Origin: Myxocyprinus asiaticus
Lineage: Eukaryota > Chordata > Actinopteri > Cypriniformes > Catostomidae
NCBI RefSeq assembly: GCF_019703515.2
Contig: NC_059362.1
Span: 45,285,326 to 45,349,325 of the forward strand
Length of the DNA stretch: 64,000 nucleotides
Direction of reading: 5' to 3'
The notes under the pieces are model-generated. The model ran no database searches, was not told the DNA's origin, and saw only the letters and a program-made list of their open reading frames with translations. A program made the position numbers and the translations under genes. The stretch's first letter is position 1; every line of letters begins with the position of its first letter. This document shows positions 46,201 to 55,710 of the stretch, piece after piece.

Positions 46201-49200
46201 AGATAACCTAAAGCCAACCTCGTCCTTCCTGTCTCTCCTTTTTTTGCGACGGCTCGCCTCATCATCCTGTGATGAAGCGTTGAGTTCACTTGAATATTCT
46301 TGGATCAGGCCATCGATGGCGCCTTTCACGATTTGGTCCCGTTTCTTAGTTTCCTCATCCAGAACCTCCTCTTCCTCTTCACCAGCTTCCTCTGCCTTGC
46401 CGTTCTAACAGACACACAGAAGATATTTTTAAAACATATGCTGCATAATTCAGGGTTTTTTTGTTTGTTGCAAAACTATTAAAATAATTAAAGGGGTTAT
46501 GTTATGATGAATCAAACTTTTCTTGACCTTATTTTGACAAAATAAGGTCAATTCTACTATAAATACACTTTTACATTTAAGAACTCAAAACTCAAACCCT
46601 AATGCAATAAAAGCATTTATTGACACCAAGCTGCAAAATCGACTTGTTCTCTACTTCCACGTCTTCCCCAAGTCACTTGGGGGCCCATTAAACATCATCA
46701 ATGCCTACTTTACGTCATAGCATCCTTGGCCCCGCCCACTGGTTCGGAAACAGAGAGAGAGCAAGACAGACAGGCCTACTGTGGCCTCACTATTCCTGAA
46801 CAGCAAAGAGGACCCATCTGGACTATTCAGAATTATTTTTGCCTTTGACCGTTGTCATGCATCTCGCGCTGCTTTTAAAAGACATGGTGTCAAGTTACAA
46901 CTCTAAAAAGAAGACCCTGTTTCATTCAGCTGCTGCATCCTGTTGTTTTGAGCACAAATGCGTCCTGGCTGCATTCTCGCCCCCTTCTGCAATATTTTTA
47001 ATTGTTGGTGTATGCACTAGTTCCAAGGTTTTCAAACTGGGAGGCGCTTCTCCCCAGGGGGGCACCAGAGCGTGTCAGGGGAGGTGCGGAGATTTGAATC
47101 CACTTGGTGAATTTATCAAAGATACATAAATACTATAAAAATGTATTGTGAAGATCAATGAAAATTATAAGCTTAATAGACCATAGCACTATGGTGTTAT
47201 AATTCTGTTAATGTCGAGAGCACAACATGCATATCATGCGAGAGCTCATCCAGGTACCGGTTGTGCCAGCGCGAATCTCTCCGCTCGCATAAGGACATCC
47301 TCAAAACTGGACGCACGCACTCAAATATACAGTACGCTGCTCTATGAAATCTCTCTGCTCTTACTCAGGGATGGTGTGTGCACACTCAAAAGATGTCCAC
47401 TGCATTCGCAAATCTATTATAAAGCCATAAAGCTCCGCTTCTGTTCAATCATACTCTGCCTCTGTAGATGTGTTGTATCAAGGAAGAAACGATACCCGAA
47501 TTTGAGTAATCAACTTGCCATCTGGCCAGTAATTTGTTTGAGGAAATGCAGCATAATACATGTTTAAATTAGTATTGTAAAAATAATATTCTGACGCTCG
47601 CTGATGTTGTAAGTGACGTAAGCAAATAAAACTGTCAACTAAGAACATTTGTTTCGACGTCTCCTGTCACCTCAGTGGAAAACAGCTGCACAAGTTTATC
47701 AAGAATGCAGAAAATCAGAAATGTGGAACAAAATCCAGCGTGTCCATTATTACGAGTTCAACATGATATCGGGTCGATGTGTCTTCACGTGTTTGAGATG
47801 GGCAGTTTCACAACAGAGATGGAGATGGGCTCGTGTGCTGCGAGTTTACAAAGTAATTCCATTGTCATGAGGTCAAAAATGGTATTTTTAATAAACATAA
47901 TGCAGAATGCAGTTTAATATTATTAACAGAAACCTTTATAGCTGTTAATCATGCATCAGTGTTTGACGGATTGGCCGAATGAGTCTGTCAGAATGAATTT
48001 AAGGTTACTGATCAGCATTGGTTAATTGCTCCAATACCTGAAATATGATGCAATTTTATAATATATAATCTTAAAATAAGTTTTGCTTTTTGATTTAGCT
48101 TAAATTTAATTCAGTTATTGAAACATGAAAAATGTAAACAAAGACATTTTTAAATTCAAATTGCACTTTAAACGAAAAAAGCAATAAAAACGAAGTGATC
48201 AGAATCTTGTTTAACCACCTCCCCAAGTCCAAACATTTACCATCTCCAACGGCTCCTTTTGCCATCCCGCAAGCAGGTGGGAAATTACTAATAGCCTACA
48301 TATTAAGAACCAAAGACAATTATAAATGTAAAGACATTAAAAATCAAAATAAACAAGCCTTATGTTCCCAAAATAATGCTAACAAATGTGTGTTCTTATT
48401 GAATTTGTGTTATTGCGTTTTGGTAATACAGTAAATGCTGCCTAAAGAAAATTAAAACTCAATTTTAGGTTCAAGGTGAACATGTCTTGTATTACTATAT
48501 GATTTAAATAACTTTCATCTTTGTTTCTTTAATACAAAGATATATATTACTGAACCTGCAGAGTTGTGTTCACAATGCACGTTAACTGCGTGGAAATAAC
48601 ACAAACTAAACTCACAGCACCTCCTGAGATGGTCGGAGATAACTTGCAGCATTCTCATAGATGACATTATTCTTGCAAACAGTTTTCAGACGAATGAAGA
48701 GTGAAAACTCTTTACATGCGCTTGTTCCACATGACAGGCTCACGCTGCACGCCTCTGAACAAACAGCGAATCAGACAAGCACTGATGGCTTTTCTTTTGT
48801 CTGTTCTTAAAAATATAATAAAGTGTTTCTTCAACCGCATGTCTTTGTGACTAACAGTATTTCTTGTCATGTGTCACTCCGAGATGTCTTACATGTCGCC
48901 CGCCTGTTGCAAGTAGATAAGCAAAATTATTTGCGCATGAAATTCATGCATTTGGACGAGGAGCTTGAGATCCATGGTTTTGCCATTTCCCAATATTGTC
49001 GATCAACGTCTGTTCGCAATCGGCATCTTTTTAAGACATTTTCGATATCCGATTACATCGTCCTATCACCCAGCCCTACTTTCAAATATGGCTGTATTCG
49101 AGGGGTTGCAAAATGTGGGCAAATCATAACAGTGGGCGTTTACATTGAAGTTGAAAGGAGATGCTGAGGTCAAAACAGAGCATTTCAGACAGAGGGCCAG

Positions 49201-52200
49201 AGACAGGGTGGAAAATGATTATATATTACTAAATTATGTTTTAGTGCAAAAAAACATTACTAAAATTATCAGTGGACCTCAGGGAAGATAATAAAAAAAT
49301 AAAAAATACATGTAATGACTTGTAATTCCCAAGTAAACATAGTTTATCCAAATTATTTAAATAAACACTCAGAACAAACTAAATTGAGTACGTACTCAGT
49401 ACAACCAATTCTATAAAGACTAGTACTGTCCTTTTTATTTTTGCATCAACTTGGTACCAAAATACCAGTACTGTTGACATTCCTAAACAGAGGTAATACG
49501 AGGTAACATTTTAAGCCCAAAGTATACTTCCGTCAGACTCGTACACTGAACGTGCAGTCTGCGCATGCATCTGGAGTTATTTGCACTAATTAGTGGGTCC
49601 ACAAGGTGGCAACACTCACATTTGAGCCGTTACTGTCACGAAGAAGCTCTAGAAGAACATATAAATGGCTTAACATAAGGAGACTAATGTGAAAATAACA
49701 ACAGTGTATATGCATGTCAAGAGCATGTGTGTAAGGAGGTCAGGAGATGCATGAATTTGTATAACTCGAGTTTGATGGAATATAAGACACCTTTACGGGT
49801 CTAAACTCTTGAAGATATATATTGAAGTCTCTCAAAGCAGTCGTAGCGCGTGCACGCCAACCACATCTGTATGTGCGTACAGTCAAACGGAGTATACTTT
49901 GGGCTTTACTCACTCCATTTTCACTGGCACTCTTTTTCTTTGCTTTCCACTCTTCCAGCTGTGCTTTTGTTTTGGCATCGACTTTGACCAACAGTTTCTT
50001 TTCTCCAACCTGCAGCTCATGTAGCAGTCGTAGAGCTCGCAGAGTAGATTCAGGCTCTTTATACTCACAGAAACCAAACGCTGAAATAGAAAGTGAAAGA
50101 ATGTCTGTGAGAAGCCAGCACGACATATTTCTCACAACATTATCAGTACACATAAAGTGGAAACTAAATGTGATCAGGTGTTATATTTATGTTTGACTTG
50201 TTTTACCTTGGAGTTTCCCTGAGGCGCCCTGAACTCGCTTCCAGCTCAAGACCAAACCACATTTCTGAAATAGAAGTGTTCAAGGTTAATATAACTCAAA
50301 CTGACACTAAAACATTTTTAGAATAACTAATGGATAAAAACCATTATCAATGAGCAAAACTCTAATCTGGGGCTGGGCAATATTGAATACCCAATATTGA
50401 TTATTTCTGCTGCCAATATATTATTAACTGTAAATATAACTTGCGAGTCCGTGAGCTTTAAGACAGATGCCTTAATAGTCTCTGATTTAAACTTCAATAG
50501 CAAAAATAGCATTAGAGTTGTACAATTAATTCATTAGCTTGACTCATTTTTTGATCTACTTGGCAACAATGGCTGTTTGGTTGAAATGGTGCTGCTAATA
50601 AAAAAAAAAAAAGCCATTTCAGAGCAAATACAAAAATATTGAGATTTATACGGATTATCATTGATGCTCACGGCCAGCAGCTGTCTGATGAGCATGTCAG
50701 AGGCTTTCTCAGAGATGTTCCCCACAAACACGGTGGTCGTGGGGCCGTTGCTATCATCGTTCTCTTTTGCCCGAGTGGCCGCAGTGTCCTTCCTGGGAGC
50801 AGCAACTTTACTGACCACAGACATCGAGGTGGGCAAAAGAACCTGACCCATCAAAGAAAGATCAGTGTAATGAAAACCCACTGGATACTTAACCATGTGA
50901 CTCTAAATTACCATACAAAGTGGTTTGTTAGAATTTTTAGACATATTACAAAGATACATACAACATGGTCCTATTAAATACTTGATTGTGCATTGTGCAG
51001 TCAAATATTTTTTGTATGACAGAAAAAATGTTAAATTGTCTCAAAACTACATCTCACATCAGTCTGCACTCTCTTTATGAAACTCAGTGTTTTATGGCCA
51101 TTTATTTATTTAGTGAGCAGATGTGTAATAAATGGGAAAATAGGGTAAAAAAACAAAACAAAAACACATGATTATCCTGTCATAACTTTATATTTTAAAG
51201 TGAGGATGATTACCGTAGGAGCTGGTGTCATGATCCCCATGTGCACTGGAATCATTGGAGTCCCTGCAAACAAATTTACAATGCTAGAACAAAAATATTT
51301 TTCAGATGTACTGAATCGATTAGAATTCAGGCATGTTGTGCATAACAATGAGAGCATAGAGAACAGAAATAATAATGCAAAACAACAGATCAGAACCTTG
51401 ATAATTACTTCAATTTAACATGTAGAACAGTTCACTCATTAAAATATAATGAAATAACTGTCCAAAGGTCTCCAACACATTTCAACAGTCCTCCGATCAC
51501 CTTGTATTCGGATAAATTTACATCAATTCTGCATTGTCTTTATGGAGCATATCCAACCACAACTGAGCATGACTGACTGTACAGTAGGGCTGAAATGATT
51601 AGTCGACATTAAAAAATTGTTGACAAAAATTTCTGCTGTCTAATAGTTGTTTGATCTCATTTAACGTAACATGAGATTATATAAATCTGTAATGATGACG
51701 CGCGAAATACACTGAAGATGAAGCAGCTCATAGTGCAGAAACACTCCAAACAGCTTGAGGTGATGTAGATCGCAAAGTATGAGGGAATCATACAAAAATA
51801 CTAAATAATACAGAGTCAGTGTTGTCGTGAAAAAAAGTATAGCTGCCGTTTCGGTGGAGCAAAAAGAGCAGAGCGTCTTTAAAGAAAACACTGGAGATAT
51901 GTCTTTAATTCATCCCCAAATATTATAATATATATATATAATATATATAAGAATTCTGCGATACGCAGCTCTATTAAGAGAGTAGGCCTGTCGCAATTAC
52001 TAAATAATCATCTGACCAGGGTTATTTGATATAACTGTGATTATTGTGCACTTCAAATTCCAATCACATTCTAATGCCCAAATAAGGGAATTTTAAGTGA
52101 ACATATAAATGAAATGAACAGCGTGTTTGTGTGTCATTCAGCTGAAGTCTGAGCATTACTCAGCCGCACCGTGGATGTCAACCAGAGCAGCTCCTGTCCG

Positions 52201-53832
52201 GAAGAGCACGTGAAGCGCTTCCCAAACGCTCTGATGCACGTGCTGTCTGCAGAGGCTCGCACCATACTCCCGCAAAAATATAAACGAACAAATATAAACT
52301 TTTATAGTGAATGCAAAGCGCTCCAGTTTCACTTTAATTTAACAATCGTGTATTGGCAAATGTTTCTGGTCAAAGCGGGTTAATTCACGCATTATTAATG
52401 ACATGCAGTGACACAGAGGAGACACGCTTACTCTATTTCTTTAGAGTGATAAAATGATTAAATGAAATCTCAAAGCTTGAGAAATAAGGTCTTATGGGTT
52501 TAATCAAAGAGCATTAACATAACATATAAAAGTGAAGAAATTAGGACAAAAATATGTTACTATTGCATAATATAATTAAATTACATATTTTATTGTTTTT
52601 TAATAAAAAGATAATTTTACAATGTAACTGATAAATTGACCAAAAAGAGACATATTTTAAGTAATTAGAAATATTTTGATATTTAAAACATTATTCTTCA
52701 TTTTATTTATAAGTTTCTAAAGCCTTAAAAGGAAAAAATATATCCCTATTTATTATTTAAATATATAAATATATGTTAAATATGTAAAAATGACTAAAGG
52801 TTTATGAAGCACACATGCACCTTAATATGACAATTTAAATGACAATTAATCGTGAAAGCCCTAAAAGAGACAAATCGTCATAGCCCTAAAACAGAAAATT
52901 TAACAGGAAATAATCGCAATTATTTGTTTGACAATTAATCCTCAGCCAGATTTCATAATCGTGACAGCCCTAGAAGAGAGAGTTTGTTTTTGTGACTTAA
53001 AGATGGATCGAAATGTGAACAAAACTATGAGAGAGGGAAGTCTTAGCGTATTATACACTGCAACAAAATACTTTTTTAATTAGTCTTTTTTGGATTGCTT
53101 TCTTTTATTAATCCCCTTTTCACCCAATTTGGAAAGCCCAATATCCACTACTTAGTAGGTCCTCGTGGTGGCACAGTTCCTCACCTCAATCCGCGTGGCG
53201 GAGGACAAGTTTAAGTTGTCTCCGCTTCTGAGACCGTCAATCCGCGCATCTTATCACGCGTCTCGTTGTGCACGACACCGGAGACTCACAGCATGTGGAG
53301 GCTCATGCTACTCTCCGTAATCCACGCACAACTCACCACGCGCCCCACTGAGAGCGAGAACCACTAATCGTGACCGCGAGGAGGTTACCCCATGTGACTC
53401 TACCCACCCTAGCAACCGGGCCAATTTGGTTGCTTAGGAGACCTGGCTGGAGTCACTCAGCACGCCCTGGATTCAAACTCATGACTCCAGGGGTGGTAGT
53501 CAGTGTCAATACTCGCTGAGCTACCCAGGCCCCCGGTGTTATGTTTTTAATTATCTTTAGTTAGTGGCTTAACTAGTTCCTATCTTTACGGAACTGGCAC
53601 AATAAACAAGTGTAAAAATACACCTATATTTAAGATATATGCTCTGTAAACAAGTCGCTTCTCAGGTAAACATATATTGTTCTAAGCTTGCTTTTTGGAA
53701 ACGCAGCTCTGATTTATTTTGATTACCTGGAGGCATTGATGGGGGAAATCCAGCAAACTGTGGAGGAGGGATTCCTGGGGGCATCGCTGGAATACCAATC
53801 TGTGGCCGGGGCAGATGAGGAGGGAACGACAT
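27314..53832 (-). CDS. rbm25: RNA-binding protein 25 (RRM / ER-rich / PWI splicing factor)
   Basis: Seventeen coding exons on the minus strand: 53832-53727, 51263-51214, 50842-50672, 50264-50207, 50080-49914, 46404-46219, 45159-45076, 41076-40814, 40409-40283, 40176-40087, 36500-36427, 36287-36137, 35443-35011, 29054-28765, 28662-28564, 27549-27502 and 27406-27314. They total 2,490 nt and 829 residues (human 843). Order: proline-rich start MSFPPHLPRPQIG; RRM with RNP2 VFVGNI (about residue 90) and RNP1 AFGFCEY (about 130); acidic linker; long Arg/Glu/Asp-rich region (exons 40814-41076 and 40283-40409); C-terminal PWI domain ending WRLLIYETEAKKIGLGK. RBM25 binds exonic enhancers and U1 snRNP partners in the nucleus and tunes alternative splicing, for example of BCL2L1. 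The segment IFRRFPVAPLIPYP of mammalian RBM25 has no exon here; the KDE|NAIND junction skips it. Confidence 0.95.
27950..28490 (+). repeat. AT-rich degenerate tandem repeat, ~45-50 bp unit
   Basis: A unit like ACTAGATTTTTACTGTATTTCAA followed by TACTTTTTGAATCTAATC recurs about ten times with much drift and length change. It fills the rbm25 intron between exons 28564-28662 and 27502-27549 up to 74 bases from the exon 15 donor. It has no coding potential beyond stop-poor AT runs. Confidence 0.7.
29518..34925 (+). repeat. ~5-kb satellite-like array of alternating 56-bp monomers (112-bp dimer)
   Basis: Monomer A runs from GTCAAAATTCAAACGCAAGC through GATCGCCGAACC to GAAGAATACTGCG. Monomer B runs from GTGAAAATCCATATGCAAGT through GAACGACAAATCC to GAAGATTATTAAG. 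Both are 56 bases and share the frame GT(C/G)AAAAT-CAAG-CTATTGAAGA. Roughly 90 monomers are present, with shortened and hybrid variants. A SINE interrupts at 33968-34407. The array takes up nearly all of the rbm25 intron between exons 35011-35443 and 28765-29054, reaching within about 90 bases of the donor. Because 112 is not a multiple of three, the many 60-residue frames (such as SIEEYCGQN) are chance, not genes. Confidence 0.93.
33968..34407 (+). mobile_element. tRNA-derived SINE, copy 2, inserted in the satellite array
   Basis: A near full-length copy with head CTGGGTAGCTCAGCGAG and tail GGGGAGAAAAGTGGGAGG. It is bordered by AAAATTCAAACGCA on both sides (33954-33967 and 34408-34421), a 14-base duplication of array sequence, as expected from target-primed insertion. 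It is antisense to rbm25. Confidence 0.9.
35444..36136 (-). other. rbm25 intron, nothing notable
   Basis: This intron between exons 12 and 13 is AT-rich with short A and T runs and a TATATA run near 35600. No element or RNA gene is recognised. Confidence 0.5.
36501..37796 (-). other. rbm25 intron, 5' part, unassigned sequence
   Basis: The sequence from the acceptor of exon 11 to the Tc1-like element holds no exon. A possible repeat edge, TTAACCTTGTGTGGCCCCGC, begins at about 36887, but I could not find a matching right end. Confidence 0.35.
37797..39063 (+). pseudogene. degenerate Tc1-like transposon with SINE fragment
   Basis: The terminal inverted repeats are TGTCCACATACACTGATCAG on the left and, reverse-complemented, TGTCCACAGACACCGATCAG on the right. 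The frame 38413-39018 is the C-terminal half of the transposase, including WSDETHF, FQQDNTLCHTA and LPWPPNSPDLNPIEHLWDVL and ending GGPTRY. It is broken by a stop at 38755-38757 (QE-stop-FEEHD). The N-terminal half is largely absent; a SINE fragment occupies its place. It lies in a long rbm25 intron, opposite to the gene. Confidence 0.88.
38053..38260 (+). mobile_element. tRNA-derived SINE, copy 3, 5'-truncated
   Basis: Only the 3' half of the SINE is present, from about CTTGAGCCTCCACAC to GGGGAGAAAAAAATAAAAT. It lies inside the Tc1-like element, between the AACAGCAGGTCTT of its 5' part and GCCATGATAGAAAGG of its middle. The Tc1 sequence normally found between those points is missing. Confidence 0.8.
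41198..41595. mobile_element. mariner-like miniature element (CAGTGGGGTCCAAAAGTCTG ends)
   Basis: The left end is CAGTGGGGTCCAAAAGTCTG. The reverse complement of the right end is CAGTGGTATCCGAAAAATGTG. The interior is AT-rich and non-coding. It lies about 120 bases on the intron side of the acceptor of rbm25 exon 8. Confidence 0.6.
41596..45075 (-). other. rbm25 intron 7, unassigned and low-complexity sequence
   Basis: No exon is recognised in this 3.5-kb intron stretch. It contains an AAT trinucleotide run (43249-43277), an ATATATAT run near 44363 and two G-rich motifs resembling CTCF sites (44203-44214 minus, 44524-44537 plus). Short open frames show no recognisable protein. Confidence 0.4.
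45272..45668 (+). mobile_element. tRNA-derived SINE, copy 4
   Basis: The head GGGGGCCTGTGTAGCTCAGT and B box TAGTTCGAATCCC are intact, followed by the family body. The tail is GGGTGAAAAAGGGGAAAAAA. CAACAAAAAA-like sequence occurs on both sides as a probable duplication. It lies about 110 bases upstream of (intron side of) the acceptor of rbm25 exon 7. Confidence 0.88.
46405..49512 (-). other. rbm25 intron 5, repeat-derived sequence without assigned elements
   Basis: No exon is recognised. The stretch 46490-47640 has CpG-bearing blocks (for example GGCCCCGCCCACTGG near 46730 and GCACCAGAGCGTGTCAGGGG near 47062) typical of interiors of fish DNA elements. At 49063-49077 the sequence ATCACCCAGCCCTA looks like a lone right end of a hAT-like element. 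The 114-codon frame at 48823-49167 runs across that end and is not a recognisable protein. Confidence 0.35.
49513..49906. mobile_element. miniature DNA element abutting an rbm25 splice donor
   Basis: The inverted ends are AAGCCCAAAGTATACTTCCG and, reverse-complemented from the right, AAGCCCAAAGTATACTCCGT. The right edge is at 49906, next to the donor GTGAGT (49913-49908 on the minus strand) of rbm25 exon 49914-50080. TTTA borders both ends (49510-49513 region and 49905-49908). The interior is non-coding and contains GCGCATGC-like CpG sequence. Confidence 0.7.
51585..51970. mobile_element. hAT-like element fragment (TAGGGCTGAAATGATTAGTC end)
   Basis: The left end TAGGGCTGAAATGATTAGTC is typical of fish hAT-like elements. 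No matching right end is seen before the next element starts at 51983, so it is probably truncated. It lies in an rbm25 intron. Confidence 0.5.
51983..52972. mobile_element. hAT-like miniature element (TAGGCCTGTCGCAATTA ends)
   Basis: The left end is TAGGCCTGTCGCAATTAC. The reverse complement of the right end is TAGGGCTGTCACGATTATG. Flanking octamers TAAGAGAG (51975-51982) and GAAGAGAG (52973-52980) match at 7 of 8 positions. An extra internal copy of the end motif (near 52850-52880) suggests rearrangement. The interior around 52150-52280 is CpG-richer, with no transposase frame. Confidence 0.75.
53111..53534 (-). mobile_element. tRNA-derived SINE, copy 5
   Basis: A near full-length copy in the minus orientation, so in sense with rbm25. 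The tRNA-like head reads GGGGGCCTGGGTAGCTCAGC on the minus strand at 53534 and the tail lies near 53111. It is in the intron after the first coding exon. Confidence 0.88.
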
Positions 53833-54127
53833 CTTGGGCAGAACACCCACCTTAAACATAAGTAAAACATAACAAACATAATTGTACATTATCACCATAA
53901 AACAACAAATTCGAAAAATATAAAGGTCTTTCAAGATGGCTGACCTGACATCAACTTATTGACCTGAAATCAAACAAAAGTGAACTAAAGACCTTAATCA
54001 AGCTGAAAGGTCTAACACTGAAAATAACCTAAAACAAAAACATCAGAAATTAACAAACTCTTAAATTAAGCTGTCAGGTCTGAAATCAAAGATGTGAAAC
54101 TTATTTCAACCTGATATAAAAACACCA

Positions 54128-54266
54128 GAAATCCACATTAAAGAGCGTAACCGACTAAGATCAACGTGAAATACCTTTAAGGTCTGAAATCAAGCTGAAA
54201 TCAAGGTTAAATCAACCTAAAATCAAGGTGAAATCAACCTGAAATCAAGGTGAAATAAAGCTGAAA
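54128..54266 (-). repeat. short tandem repeat of TTGATTTCAG-type units
   Basis: On the transcribed minus strand, units TTGATTTCAG, TTGATTTCAC and TTGATTTTAG recur every 10-12 bases, best between 54190 and 54260, with looser copies back to about 53940. It lies in the rbm25 intron between the 5' UTR exon and the first coding exon, 290-430 bases upstream of the real acceptor. Confidence 0.6.
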
Positions 54267-54604
54267 GGCCGAATTCACATTTCTCGAATGGTAAATGTCT
54301 CACAACGCGACTGATATTTAAGTTAATTATCCAAATTAGTAAGTGTATGATAGCTGGCGCATTCAAGAACAAAAACTATATTTCTTCTGTAGCATGTAAT
54401 GGTTTTAAAACGTTAATTCAAGGCCGGTTTTTCGGAAATATCAGCGGGAATGATTTCAGTCAGATGCTAGGCGCGAGCTAACGCTCACAAAAGGTCTTTA
54501 TTTTGAGCTCTCCCAACGAGTAAAGCACTTAAATTAAATCATTTTGTAATAAAATTAAATTTACACTCAAACACATAATTAAAATATTAATTAATTTTAC
54601 TCAC

Positions 54605-54690
54605 TCAAACAAAATCGATAACAACTCGCTTCTCGCACGGAAAGCAACGAGACACCGAACCTCCAGTTTCCGGTGAAAAGGAGCTCTGGG
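54605..54690 (-). promoter_or_regulatory. rbm25 likely 5' UTR exon and core promoter
   Basis: On the minus strand the sequence CACCGGAAACTGG (54680-54668), an ETS-like site, is followed by a GC-richer stretch ending TTTGTTTGA|GTGAGT, a strong donor at 54604. This fits a short non-coding first exon joined to the acceptor at 53851. No TATA box is seen. Exact start sites are inferred. Confidence 0.5.
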
Positions 54691-54699
54691 TAAAACAGG

Positions 54700-54875
54700 C
54701 AAATTAAAAGACCTCCGTTGAACACGTCATATTAAGACAAATTAAAAGACCTCCGTTAAACACGTCATCTTAAGGCAAATTAAAAGACCTCCGATGAAAA
54801 CGTCATATTAAGGCAAATTAAAAGACCTCCGATGAAAACGTCATATTAAGGCAAATTAAAAGACCTCCGATGAGG
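54700..54875 (-). repeat. 38-bp tandem repeat with TGACGT, upstream of rbm25
   Basis: Four full units and a partial fifth start at 54700, 54738, 54776, 54814 and 54852. Each plus-strand unit begins CAAATTAAAAGACCTCCG. Each full one contains ACGTCAT, that is ATGACGT on the minus strand, an ATF/CREB-type half site. The repeat starts within 10-30 bases of the likely rbm25 5' exon. Confidence 0.85.
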
Positions 54876-55710
54876 TTTTTTTTATTTTATAAAAATAAAC
54901 AAAAACAAAAAATACTGAATGCAAAAAATCGCAAGTTATCTAAGTTTTATTTTAATATGCTTTTTTAAAATATAAATTTGTTGATAATTAAAATGTTCTC
55001 ACAAAGGCAAAGTACAGTACATGTGCTGAAATAATATAAAAGACAATACAATAAAAAAAAAAAATACATCTGTAAATTATTCTGGATCGAAGGGTTCACA
55101 TAATGTAAAAACGGGAGATATAATTCAATTACTTTCAGTTTACCATTTTTGGTTTACCTCTTCTTTTAACTGTAATAATTCGTTTTATATATAAAAAAAA
55201 ACAAAAACAATAAATGTTCAGGTCACGTTTCTTACTAAAATAAATAAATAAATAAACAAAATTATATTTTGCCAAAATAAAAGAATAACACATTAATTCA
55301 GGGTCGTTCCTTTTTTATTTTGGGGGTAAAATACAAACAGGACATTTGCTCGTGTGCTTCACCCTTCCATGCTTCAAGCTGCATGTGATTGACAGGCGAC
55401 GTCATCGAAGGCGGGACTTTCATGGAAAGTGCTGGAAAAAGACAAAGCACCACTAGTCCTTAATCCGGATGTTCTTCCGATATAAAACGTAGTACCATCA
55501 CTAATGCACTGTTTTCTGAATATCGTTAACCATATTCCACGCTATTGCTACTATTAAACATTTATTTTGACAAATATTATTTTAATAATATAATATAACT
55601 CTTTAATCAGTAAAGCACATATTTTGAGCCCATCTTCCCAGCTATTAGCTGTTTTAATAACTATTCCATGGCCATTGTCTGATGCTCTTGTATTTGTTCA
55701 TGTCTATAAC
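54876..55710. other. rbm25-hsp90ab1 intergenic, AT-rich
   Basis: Mostly A/T-rich single-copy-looking sequence with no gene. A small GC-richer patch (about 55385-55430) contains TTGACAGGCGACGTCATCG, with an embedded CRE-like GACGTCA, but no exon is seen beside it. Confidence 0.4.

Noticed and set aside
48823..49167. 114-codon frame as a gene
   Set aside because: No recognisable domain, it lies in an rbm25 intron, and its 3' half runs through a hAT-like terminal sequence.
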